This document shows, piece by piece, positions 16,626 to 24,035 of a stretch of 64,000 nucleotides of DNA. Made by a program: the position numbers and the translations under genes. The notes beneath the pieces are model-generated. The model ran no database searches and was not told where the DNA came from. It was given only the letters and a program-made list of their open reading frames with translations. Origin of the DNA: a virus; IMG/VR virus record IMGVR_UViG_3300006919_000001, positions 1 through 64,000 of that record. One strand, 5' to 3'. The stretch's first letter is position 1; each line of letters opens with the position of its first letter.

Positions 16626-17597
16626 TTACTTCCTTTTCTTTTTCAAAATATTTTCGAACTCTTCAACCATATCTGGATTTTCATCAAATACAACCCTAAG
16701 TTTCTTAACACCTTGGGCCAATCTAGTTTCTCCATAGTAATAGAATGCACCCTTCTTTGTTAGGATTTCTTCAAAGACTAGTTGTTCAACCATACCGGTA
16801 AATCTATCAACTCCAACTCCATATACAATATCATTCTCAATTGTTTTAAATGGAGGAGAAACTTTATTCTTAACAATATTAATAAATTGCTTGAATCCAA
16901 TTACTGAATCTCCTTCTTTTAATTGACCTTTGCTTTTTATCTCCAATCTTTGAGTGGCATAGAATTTTAAAGCCTTGCCTCCCGTTGGAGCCTTTGCTGG
17001 CCCATACATTGAAATGGTAGACCTCAATTGATTTAAAAACATAATCGTGCATTTTGCATCACTTGCAGGTCCTGCTATTAACTTCATGGCTTGTGACATT
17101 AGTCTTGCCTGCAGTCCAATCTTAGCCTCTCCCGATTCCCCCTCGAGTTCTGCCCTTGGAATTAAAGCTGCAACCGAATCAACTATTATTAAATCAATCT
17201 CACCCGTTTCAACCAATGCCCTAATTGTTTCAATAGCTTGCTCTCCATATGATGGCTGGCTAATATATAAATCATCCACACTAACACCTATTTGTTCACA
17301 ATACTCCGTATTCAAAGCATGCTCCGCATCTATAATTGCAACAATACCTCCACCCTTTTGAGTCTCTGCTGCTAGCTCTAACGCCAGACCAGTCTTTCCA
17401 CAACCTGATTCTGCAAAGACTTCAATAATCTTTCCTTTTGCATAACCACCGCCTAATGCGACATCCAAATCTCCCCTTCCAGAAGATATGGTCTCGATAT
17501 CAATCGCAGCATCCGAAAATTTCATTACCACCTTTTCTCCAAATCGTTTATCCAACTTAGCGATTGCGCTAGCTATTGCTTTATTTCCTTTTGACAT
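16626..17597 (-). CDS. recA: RecA-family recombinase
   Basis: 323 aa. Walker A AESGCGKT (62-69), the segment IDAEHALN, Walker B LIIVDSVAAL and the L2/NQLR block (FLNQLRSTISMYG) with PTGGKALKFYATQRLEI are all in RecA order. It lacks the long C-terminal domain of cellular RecA, as is usual for phage versions. It forms filaments on single-stranded DNA and drives strand exchange, with the SbcCD-type nuclease and a probable ssDNA-binding protein next to it. Its start abuts the SbcD gene stop. Confidence 0.95.
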   Translation of the reverse strand: MSKGNKAIASAIAKLDKRFGEKVVMKFSDAAIDIETISSGRGDLDVALGGGYAKGKIIEVFAESGCGKTGLALELAAETQKGGGIVAIIDAEHALNTEYCEQIGVSVDDLYISQPSYGEQAIETIRALVETGEIDLIIVDSVAALIPRAELEGESGEAKIGLQARLMSQAMKLIAGPASDAKCTIMFLNQLRSTISMYGPAKAPTGGKALKFYATQRLEIKSKGQLKEGDSVIGFKQFINIVKNKVSPPFKTIENDIVYGVGVDRFTGMVEQLVFEEILTKKGAFYYYGETRLAQGVKKLRVVFDENPDMVEEFENILKKKRK

Positions 17598-18626
17598 TTA
17601 TATTTGATTTAAAAATTCATCTAAGAGTATTATTCCCTTATCATATTCCAATCCTTTATCCTCACAAAATTGCTTGAACGTTCCTCTGACCTGAACCTTA
17701 TCATATTTTTCAATTACAGATGGTGGAGTTAAATCCCCATCGTCATAATCATATTTAACCTCATACTTAATCTTTACATCTATGCCGGTATCTTTGAATA
17801 TTGATTTATCTAAAGCCCTAAGCCTAGACTCCGTTCCAGTAAATTCAAACCTAATAACATCCGAGCTATTACTATGCGCTTTAATCAATTGTTTTAGCTC
17901 CGACATACTAATATCGTCTATATTGACCAACACCTTGTTAAAAGCTTTAAAACGGCCCTTAATTATCTCATAAGACAGGTCGTCATATAGTATTGAGAAT
18001 CCTTTATTAGAATCCTCTCCGAAGCCATCCTGTATCATGGACGGTAAATGAACTATATCTTTAGATATCTCATGCCAATTATGATAGTGTCCCAAATAGG
18101 TCTTCTTCCACTTCTTTAATAGCGTCTTATTAATAGAGGTCTTTTCACTGGTATGTCCTAAATTAGTAGAACCTGCCATTTCAAAATGACTTATTAATAC
18201 ATCGGTTCCCTCAGCCTCCTCCAGCATCGGTATCAACATATCATCCGAAAAGAATGGTAACATTGTTACCTCTAATCCTCCAACATCAATAACACTCAAT
18301 GTGGTGTGTAGGTTGAAGTTGGGATAATGCCTAAAGGTATCCAAGAAAGATTCATGACTGGCATAAATTGTCTTATCGTGGTTACCCGGAATGAAATCCA
18401 CGTACATTCCATTCATGTTAAACAAAACCAATATCTTATCCAATGTCAATAATATACTTTGCCTTTGGAATGCCCTTGAATGAAACAAGTCTCCTGCAAA
18501 TAAAAGTCTTTTTATATTCTTTTCATTTGCTATCTGTATCATGTGCTTAATGCTGGTAAGTACTGCCTCTTCGTTTCCAGTTTGTAAATGCACATCGTTG
18601 AAAATAATTGCTACCGGTTCTTTCAT
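17598..18626 (-). CDS. SbcD/Mre11-type nuclease subunit (T4 gp47-like)
   Basis: 342 aa. Metallophosphoesterase motifs appear in order: FNDVHL (about 8-13), FAGDLFHSR (about 43-51), PGNHD (about 78-82), ISHFEM (about 144) and LGHYHNW (about 178-184). The C-terminal part would cap onto the SbcC coiled-coil base. It resects double-strand ends together with the 704-aa ATPase at 13133. It shares a TAATG junction with the upstream gene. Confidence 0.93.
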   Translation of the reverse strand: MKEPVAIIFNDVHLQTGNEEAVLTSIKHMIQIANEKNIKRLLFAGDLFHSRAFQRQSILLTLDKILVLFNMNGMYVDFIPGNHDKTIYASHESFLDTFRHYPNFNLHTTLSVIDVGGLEVTMLPFFSDDMLIPMLEEAEGTDVLISHFEMAGSTNLGHTSEKTSINKTLLKKWKKTYLGHYHNWHEISKDIVHLPSMIQDGFGEDSNKGFSILYDDLSYEIIKGRFKAFNKVLVNIDDISMSELKQLIKAHSNSSDVIRFEFTGTESRLRALDKSIFKDTGIDVKIKYEVKYDYDDGDLTPPSVIEKYDKVQVRGTFKQFCEDKGLEYDKGIILLDEFLNQI

Positions 18627-18898
18627 TAAAATGAAATTAATCGACCATCTTCAAGAAAGTCTATTTTACCAGTTTTTGTAACATCTATCGTCTCATATGA
18701 AAGTGTAAGCCCACTTGTGTATTTAAAGGTAGCACCGTGCTGTACTCTAAATGGATACTCTTCTTCATCTTCTTCAAAATTATGAGTACGGCCATCTACA
18801 ACCACTTTAGCCCAACGGTTACTCGACCACTTGTCTTCCTTTCCATACATTGACAGTTTAAACTCACCCGCCTTCATTATATATACTCTTGATTCCAT
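18626..18898 (-). CDS. hypothetical protein, 90 aa
   Basis: Begins MESRVYIMKAGEFKLSMYG. Acidic beta-rich protein (NFEEDEEEYPFRV, GKIDFLEDGRLISF). It overlaps the SbcD gene start by one base (TAATG), so the two are translationally coupled. Function unknown, but it belongs to the recombination operon. Confidence 0.6.
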   Translation of the reverse strand: MESRVYIMKAGEFKLSMYGKEDKWSSNRWAKVVVDGRTHNFEEDEEEYPFRVQHGATFKYTSGLTLSYETIDVTKTGKIDFLEDGRLISF

Positions 18899-18913
18899 AT
18901 CTTTTGTTATTAA

Positions 18914-18944
18914 AAAAGCCCACCTAGTTTGTAGATAGGCTTTT
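18914..18944 (-). terminator. hairpin terminator
   Basis: AAAAGCCCACCTA pairs with TAGATAGGCTTTT (two wobble-type mismatches) around a 5-nt loop. It stands after the probable ssDNA-binding protein gene. Confidence 0.7.
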
Positions 18945-18960
18945 GTTATTTATTGTTTTA

Positions 18961-19863
18961 TTATTTACTCAACAATGAGGCTAATTCTGAATCTAAATCA
19001 TCACCAGCAACTTCAGTTGAATCCTGAAAAGGTAATTCCTCTTCTTGCAAGGCTAGGTTATACCAAGTTACCAAATCTTCTTTTGATAATTTTGGTAAAG
19101 TCTCTTCTCCATAATTCTCAGCAATATATAGCTTCAACGCTTTTTTCATCGCAATTGGAGAAACCTTTTTCTCTATTGGTTCTTTTGTTTTTGCTGGTGC
19201 CTTTTCTTTGGCCGGAGTTTCTCCTACCACATCTGTAGACTCTTCTTTTTCATCCGCACTAGCACTTCCTAAACCTGCTTTTTCAGCTTTTGGTTCTGGA
19301 GTTCCAAGTTGTGGAATTACTTTTTCCTCAACCTCTGCAACGAACCAATCGCTTAAATCTTCAAAGAATCTTTTCATTTCTTTTTTAGAAGCGGTTCCAA
19401 ACCATTCGCTCTCCTTATTTGGAGCATCATTATTTCTGATATTTAACTTCTCACCATCTTGTCTAAATGAGATTCCTTGCACTCTTTTATTAGCCTTGTC
19501 CGTAAAATCGTAAGGCTTAATAAATACATTTTTCTCTAAGTCCATAACTAACAACGCCTTCATCATATCTTGAGAATAACGATTGTTTGTTGAAATAGAA
19601 ATAATATAAATTTCACCATCCGCATCAAAAACGACATTAATACTTTCCCCGTACTTATCATGGGTTCTAAACTCCACTTCTTTAACCATTCCAGTTAAGT
19701 CAGCATATCTTGCGCCCTGTCTAGTTTTTACACCTTCAGAGGTAGTATACTCTTGAGTTGCAAAGTTTGGGTCATTCGACTCCGCCTTTCTGTTCCATAC
19801 GTATCCACCTGCTAAAGATAAATACAATCCTTTTGATTCTTTTACTGCTCCTAATCCTGCCAT
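18961..19863 (-). CDS. probable single-stranded DNA-binding protein
   Basis: 300 aa. The N-terminal about 160 residues look like a phage SSB/OB-type core (GLYLSLAGGYVWNRK, NVVFDADGEIYIISISTNNRYSQ), followed by a long Lys/Glu/Ala/Pro linker (about 190-230) and a helical end. It finishes with an acidic tail (DDLDSELASLLSK) of the kind SSBs use to recruit partners. No diagnostic motif is present. The call rests on architecture and on its place beside recA and the SbcCD genes. Confidence 0.5.
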   Translation of the reverse strand: MAGLGAVKESKGLYLSLAGGYVWNRKAESNDPNFATQEYTTSEGVKTRQGARYADLTGMVKEVEFRTHDKYGESINVVFDADGEIYIISISTNNRYSQDMMKALLVMDLEKNVFIKPYDFTDKANKRVQGISFRQDGEKLNIRNNDAPNKESEWFGTASKKEMKRFFEDLSDWFVAEVEEKVIPQLGTPEPKAEKAGLGSASADEKEESTDVVGETPAKEKAPAKTKEPIEKKVSPIAMKKALKLYIAENYGEETLPKLSKEDLVTWYNLALQEEELPFQDSTEVAGDDLDSELASLLSK

Positions 19864-19917
19864 AATTTTTAAAATTTTATAATATTGATAATTTGTTATA
19901 AGGACTTTTCTAAGTTA

Positions 19918-19943
19918 AACACGGATTGCCTTGGGTCTGTGTT
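19918..19943 (-). terminator. weak hairpin
   Basis: AACACGGA / TCTGTGTT stem (one wobble) with a 10-nt loop, just below the stop of the gene at 19949. There is no clear T-run after it on the minus strand, so its terminator role is doubtful. Confidence 0.35.
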
Positions 19944-19948
19944 GTTTT

Positions 19949-20224
19949 TTAATTGACCAGCTTTTCGGCTTTCTCAATTATTCTTTCTGATATTTCACTA
20001 TACCTATCTAAATATTCTCCAAGTGTCATTGTGGCCTGCATATTAAAGGTTACCTCATGAGCTATGATTTCTAATGCTCGCTTGAATGTAACTCCATATG
20101 CTTCCGAATGCTCACTCTCCTTTCCAATATTTTTCCCGGTCTTGGCTGTCATCATTTGATATACATCAAACTTGTTTATGCCCTCACTTTTTTTAATCCT
20201 AAAATTTTCAATTTCAATTATCAT
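19949..20224 (-). CDS. hypothetical protein, 91 aa
   Basis: Begins MIIEIENFRIKKSEGINKFD; helical C-terminal half (GEYLDRYSEISERIIEKAEKLV). No motif recognised. It lies between the sigma-factor operon and the ssDNA-binding protein gene. Confidence 0.55.
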   Translation of the reverse strand: MIIEIENFRIKKSEGINKFDVYQMMTAKTGKNIGKESEHSEAYGVTFKRALEIIAHEVTFNMQATMTLGEYLDRYSEISERIIEKAEKLVN

Positions 20225-20233
20225 AATTTAGTT

Positions 20234-20368
20234 TTAAATGTTTGTATTCCTTCTATTTTCTCTCACCTTTTGTCCAAAAGTATTTCCTAGTCCTCTGAGT
20301 TTTTTAACTCTACTATTTACGCCAGCGCGGCTCTCGTTTAATTGTGAACTTCCATTTGATGGTTTCAT
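20234..20368 (-). CDS. small basic protein, 44 aa
   Basis: Begins MKPSNGSSQLNESRAG and is strongly basic (SRVKKLRGLGNTFGQKVRENRR). The ATG at 20368 follows the stop of the gene at 20370-20903 by one base. It could be a nucleic-acid-binding peptide; no relative recognised. Confidence 0.45.
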   Translation of the reverse strand: MKPSNGSSQLNESRAGVNSRVKKLRGLGNTFGQKVRENRRNTNI

Positions 20369-20369
20369 A

Positions 20370-20903
20370 TTATTTCTTTATTAGTATTCCGTTAATCTTA
20401 CCTTCAACCATCCCTGCAATATATTCATCAGGGGTAGTTCCATTCACAAGTCCATTTAATTTTCTAGACTTATCTTGACATGCCCAATATAAAACATCCA
20501 GTGCATTAAAATTCTTTTCTGCAAGTATAAATGCCCGCTTTAATTTTATCCAAGCCTCATCTGTTTCAAAGCAAGTCTCCAATGCCTTCTCTGTTAATTT
20601 AACTTCTACATCTTCATTCCCTACCCTAAGGTTATACTTGCCAACATTTTTTGAAGCTTGTCTTCTTAGTTCGGACTTAAAAGTACCCTCATAAAGTTTA
20701 TACTCTAATTTAGCTTCAGCCATCCTAGCCTCCACCTCAGATTTTAATAATCCAATTCTTGCAACGGCAGTTGATATCGTGGTATGTTCTCCAAAAATAT
20801 TCGAAGAATCAATTCTAGTTAAGTCATCAATGTTGATATTGCTATCTAAATTATCATGCTCTAAAACTATTGCAGTGTCTCCAATGTGTATTGTGTATTT
20901 CAT
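20370..20903 (-). CDS. hypothetical protein coupled to the sigma factor
   Basis: 177 aa, beginning MKYTIHIGDTAIVLEHDN. The middle is a long charged helix (about 47-85, SEVEARMAEAKLEYKLYEG), then a small beta part and helical end. Its ATG overlaps the sigma-factor stop by 4 nt. No domain recognised. Confidence 0.6.
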   Translation of the reverse strand: MKYTIHIGDTAIVLEHDNLDSNINIDDLTRIDSSNIFGEHTTISTAVARIGLLKSEVEARMAEAKLEYKLYEGTFKSELRRQASKNVGKYNLRVGNEDVEVKLTEKALETCFETDEAWIKLKRAFILAEKNFNALDVLYWACQDKSRKLNGLVNGTTPDEYIAGMVEGKINGILIKK

Positions 20904-21436
20904 TTTAAATATATTTTTCTAAGTTCTCTTATTGCTATTCTTTTTCTACTCTTTATTGTTCCCAATGGAACTCCTAATACCACACTTGCCTCAAGTTCGC
21001 TTAGCCCCCGAAAGTATAGTGCATTCAAAACACTTTGATATGGTAATCTTAATGACCTTATGTGGTGGTGTATAAAAGTTTTATCCAACTCTTTTTCCAC
21101 TGGTGCTTCTAGGTGAAAATTATAATCCTGATTGTCTATAGAATCTTCTCTGAAATTCCTCAGATTAAAAGACCTTTGAATATCAATGGTTTTATTCTTT
21201 ACTATTTTTAACATCCAAGTATATAACCTTCCAGCCTTTGGATTATATTTATCTCTATTCTCCCAAATCTTAATAAATGATTCCTGCATAGCATCGGAGG
21301 ATAGTGTGTGGTCTTTTAGAATACCATAGGCTGTCTTATAAAGCTGATTATAATAATTCTTGTATAATATACTCATTGCCTTTTCAGGCTCGTTAGAGAG
21401 CTTTAAAGCGAGGGACTCTTCCATGTCTACTTTCAT
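20900..21436 (-). CDS. ECF-type RNA polymerase sigma factor
   Basis: 178 aa with only regions sigma-2 and sigma-4, as in ECF sigma factors. Region 2 is LYKTAYGILKDHTLSSDAMQESFIKIWENRDKY (about 32-64) with GRLYTWMLKIVKNKTID (region 2.4). Region 4 is LPYQSVLNALYFRGLSELEASVVLGVPLGTIKSRKRIAIREL (about 130-172). It should redirect host RNA polymerase to phage promoters, perhaps those of the virion genes. The upstream 37-aa membrane peptide and the downstream unknown gene both overlap it by 4 nt. Confidence 0.92.
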   Translation of the reverse strand: MKVDMEESLALKLSNEPEKAMSILYKNYYNQLYKTAYGILKDHTLSSDAMQESFIKIWENRDKYNPKAGRLYTWMLKIVKNKTIDIQRSFNLRNFREDSIDNQDYNFHLEAPVEKELDKTFIHHHIRSLRLPYQSVLNALYFRGLSELEASVVLGVPLGTIKSRKRIAIRELRKIYLK

Positions 21437-21546
21437 AATTTTTTATCTTTTTTTTTCTTCTTATAATACCAAATAGATATTGCAATCCCTTCAGATATTA
21501 ATCCAATTAGTATTCCGAAGAATACCATTCCAAAACAGTTTTCCAT
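21433..21546 (-). CDS. small membrane peptide coupled to the sigma factor, 37 aa
   Basis: Begins MENCFGMVFFGILIGLISEG; one hydrophobic segment (about 5-27) is followed by a Lys-rich cytoplasmic tail. The TGA stop overlaps the sigma-factor ATG (ATGA), giving tight coupling. A membrane peptide next to an ECF sigma factor recalls anti-sigma pairs, but nothing else supports that. Confidence 0.5.
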   Translation of the reverse strand: MENCFGMVFFGILIGLISEGIAISIWYYKKKKKDKKL

Positions 21547-21560
21547 TTTATTATTTTTAG

Positions 21561-21649
21561 TTTCAAGGAGAGGGTTCGAACCTCCAAGAATATTTATAAT
21601 ATATCCGAACCCTTTAGAGCTCTACCTTTACCAGTTTGGCTACCTTGAT
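21561..21649 (-). tRNA. class II tRNA-like gene, abnormal anticodon loop
   Basis: The cloverleaf is recognisable: acceptor TCAAGG pairs with CCTTGA, a 3-bp D stem (GCC/GGT) holds a CTGG-bearing loop, a long variable arm (GGATAT/ATATTC) and a T arm (GGAGG-TTCGAAC-CCTCT). The long variable arm makes it Leu/Ser-like. The anticodon arm reads GAGCT-CTAAAG-GGTTC: the loop has six bases, one short of normal; a one-base-longer CTTAAAG would be a Leu-TAA loop. It may be a decayed or unusual tRNA-Leu. Confidence 0.6.
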
Positions 21650-21684
21650 TCCTTTTTCGATTTGGGGCAAAAAAGGGTTTGTTA

Positions 21685-21882
21685 TTAAATCCAATTCTGT
21701 TTTACAAAATACTTGTATGCAGTTTTAAGAGAACGAAAATAATTAACGCCATCCCATTTATTCATAGTAAAAAACATACCATCGTTTGGGTCTCCCTTTT
21801 CTTTTACTTCACTAATACATAATCCTTTTGATTCAAATATTTTTACTATCTCTTCGTTTGTGATATCTACTAATGTTGTCAT
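21685..21882 (-). CDS. hypothetical protein, 65 aa
   Basis: Begins MTTLVDITNEEIVKIFESKG; small alpha/beta protein with aromatic C-terminus (YKYFVKQNWI). It has its own strong promoter (21919) and the leader ATTAAAATCAAATATC. Function unknown. Confidence 0.6.
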   Translation of the reverse strand: MTTLVDITNEEIVKIFESKGLCISEVKEKGDPNDGMFFTMNKWDGVNYFRSLKTAYKYFVKQNWI

Positions 21883-21918
21883 GATATTTGATTTTAATTG
21901 TTGTTATAATTTCTTACG

Positions 21919-21950
21919 TAAAGATAATATTAATTTCCTTACAAACCTAC
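21919..21950 (-). promoter_or_regulatory. promoter, GTAGGTTNGTA class
   Basis: The minus strand has GTAGGTTTGTA, 13 nt, then TATCTTTA. It drives the gene at 21685-21882. Confidence 0.8.
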
Positions 21951-21981
21951 ACCTTTCTTAAAAAACTTTTAAAAATAAAAA

Positions 21982-22003
21982 GGGACATAAATTAATATGT
22001 CCC
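21982..22003 (-). terminator. hairpin terminator after the DnaE genes
   Basis: GGGACATA / TATGTCCC stem with a short loop, just after the stop at 22012. On the minus strand it is followed by TTTTTATTTTT. Near-copy of the recA terminator at 16576. Confidence 0.8.
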
Positions 22004-22011
22004 ACTTTCTA

Positions 22012-24033
22012 TTATAAAACAATTAAACTACTCGAGTCTTTTAATGTAAATTGGTTGGCCTTTGACCACTTCCCATCATACTTTAATTCTCCATCGAATA
22101 ATACTAACCTTTTTTCACTGCCCTTTAATTGGTCTGAGAATTTTTCGAATTCATTTGACCAAACTAGAATTTTACAAAGCTTATAATTATGCTCTATGGT
22201 TAACCTAGCATATTGTCCATTCTTACTTCTAGCAACCCTGCACTCAACTACGTATCCACCGAATGCTCTGAATATTCCCTTCTCTTGTCTTTTTGTAAAA
22301 TCGGACATAGAACAAAATTGAGATTCAATACCTTTCTCTATTGCAATTTTCTCATAACCAATATGAGCCAAACCTGTTAACTTCTTTTGTTGAAGGTTCC
22401 ACCACCAACGCTCCCCTAGTTCCCCTATCGTATAGATGTCTCTAGCTGGATTCGATGGCTTTTTCTTAGCATGTATTCTATACCTCTTTATTAGAGAATG
22501 TCTTTTTTGCTCTTGTCCTGAGAATCCATATAGTATATCAAATGCTCCAGATGTTATCAATGCTTCAAATGTTGTTTTCTTCACCTTTGAACCTTTGAAG
22601 TTATGCCTTGAATAAAAATCAGCAAAAGATAAATAGAAACCATTGGCTTCTCTTTCATTGATAACTTGAAAAGCTGTATCCTCTCCAATTCCCTTAACAG
22701 AACCTAAGCCCCAGTAAATTGTTGAAGTCTCTTGGTTGGATATCATATTGATTCCCGACTTATTTATATCCGGCGACTTTATCTCTATCTGTTTTGATTG
22801 TAATATCTCAGACAGGTATGATAAGGTATCCGCCTCATTGGCATAATCCAAAGCCACTGTCCAATACTCTATGGGATAGTGTACTTTTAGGTATTGGCTT
22901 ACATATCCGGTTAATGCATATGCCGCGGAGTGACTCTTGTTAAAAGAATACTTTGCAAACTCTGCAATTGCCGCCCATATCTCTTGGAACTCTTTATCGG
23001 TAGCTCCTCTTTCTATGAAACCCTTTTTAACTATACCCTCCCATTGCTGGAGTACATCTAGTTTTTTCTTTCCAAGTGCCCTTCTTACATCATCAGCCTC
23101 TTTCATTGATAGACCACCTAGGTCCTGAAAGATTTGCATAATTTGCTCTTGATAAATTAACAGCCCATATGTGTCCTTGGTTATATGCTCCGTTCCCCAA
23201 AGGTATTTCGGAGACCTATTTCCATTCTTACACTTAACGTATATTTCATGGAAATGATTCTCCATAGGCCCCGGTCTATATAGCGCAACCGCAGCAATTA
23301 AATCATCTATTACCTGTGGCTTTAACGATTTAGTGTATGACGTTAATCCAGCTGAACCCATTTGGAATACATCTCCATTCCAACCGTTACTAAAATACCT
23401 ATATACTTCCCTATCCTGTGGAAGGTTATATATATTCGGAACCACCTTTCCACTCTTTTCTATTAGCTTTAATATATCGGCGAATTTATCCAACTGCCTA
23501 ATCCCCAATATATCCTCTTTTAAGAATCCGGCATCATCCAAGTCTTCTCCACCCCACTCGCTTACCAACAAGCCTTGCTGTCTCCTCATCGGAACCCATT
23601 CTTTGGCCGTTAATACATCCGGGAATACAACCATAGCGCAAGGGTGTATTGACTCCGTTTTTGGCTGGTCTAATAAGGAAGGCAGCATATGAAATATCTC
23701 AGAATTCTGTTTAATGAAGTTCTTGAGCTTAGGCTCCAGTGTTGCCCTCTTAATTAAATCAAGCATTGACGAATCCCCCTGACTTATAATTGCAGTCATT
23801 AGATTGGCCTCACTAAAATCAACCGATGATATTCTAGCCAAATCTTTTACCAATCCTTTTACCCTAAAAGTTGTAAAAGTACCAATTGAGCAAACCTGAG
23901 TTTCTCCAAACCGCTCTTCAATATAAGACTTAATTGCCGCTCTGTCTCTACCACATAAATCTTGGTCAATATCTGGTAAGGTACCTCCGACTAATTTAGG
24001 CTTTAATGATTCTGTTATATTATCTACTTTCAT
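22012..24033 (-). CDS. dnaE: DNA polymerase III alpha, C-terminal half (split gene)
   Basis: 673 aa. It begins just before the catalytic loop LPDIDQD (residues 19-25, two catalytic Asp) and includes the third Asp in LKEDILGIRQL (D174). Also visible are the DVFQMGSAGLTSYTKSLKPQ and ALYRPGPMENHF blocks, LIYQEQIMQI, FNKSHSAAYALTGYVSQYLK, a helix-hairpin-helix (YWGLGSVKGIGEDTA) and a C-terminal OB-like domain. It lacks the PHP, thumb and first palm segment, which lie in the upstream gene. Together the two add up to 1,188 aa, a normal full-length alpha subunit. Confidence 0.93.
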   Translation of the reverse strand: MKVDNITESLKPKLVGGTLPDIDQDLCGRDRAAIKSYIEERFGETQVCSIGTFTTFRVKGLVKDLARISSVDFSEANLMTAIISQGDSSMLDLIKRATLEPKLKNFIKQNSEIFHMLPSLLDQPKTESIHPCAMVVFPDVLTAKEWVPMRRQQGLLVSEWGGEDLDDAGFLKEDILGIRQLDKFADILKLIEKSGKVVPNIYNLPQDREVYRYFSNGWNGDVFQMGSAGLTSYTKSLKPQVIDDLIAAVALYRPGPMENHFHEIYVKCKNGNRSPKYLWGTEHITKDTYGLLIYQEQIMQIFQDLGGLSMKEADDVRRALGKKKLDVLQQWEGIVKKGFIERGATDKEFQEIWAAIAEFAKYSFNKSHSAAYALTGYVSQYLKVHYPIEYWTVALDYANEADTLSYLSEILQSKQIEIKSPDINKSGINMISNQETSTIYWGLGSVKGIGEDTAFQVINEREANGFYLSFADFYSRHNFKGSKVKKTTFEALITSGAFDILYGFSGQEQKRHSLIKRYRIHAKKKPSNPARDIYTIGELGERWWWNLQQKKLTGLAHIGYEKIAIEKGIESQFCSMSDFTKRQEKGIFRAFGGYVVECRVARSKNGQYARLTIEHNYKLCKILVWSNEFEKFSDQLKGSEKRLVLFDGELKYDGKWSKANQFTLKDSSSLIVL

Positions 24034-24035
24034 CT

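Noticed and set aside
16576-22003. Near-copy terminators at 16576 and 21982 as ends of a mobile element
   Set aside because: They lie after recA and after dnaE with ordinary operons between them; no transposase or target duplication is seen. Repeated terminators are simpler.
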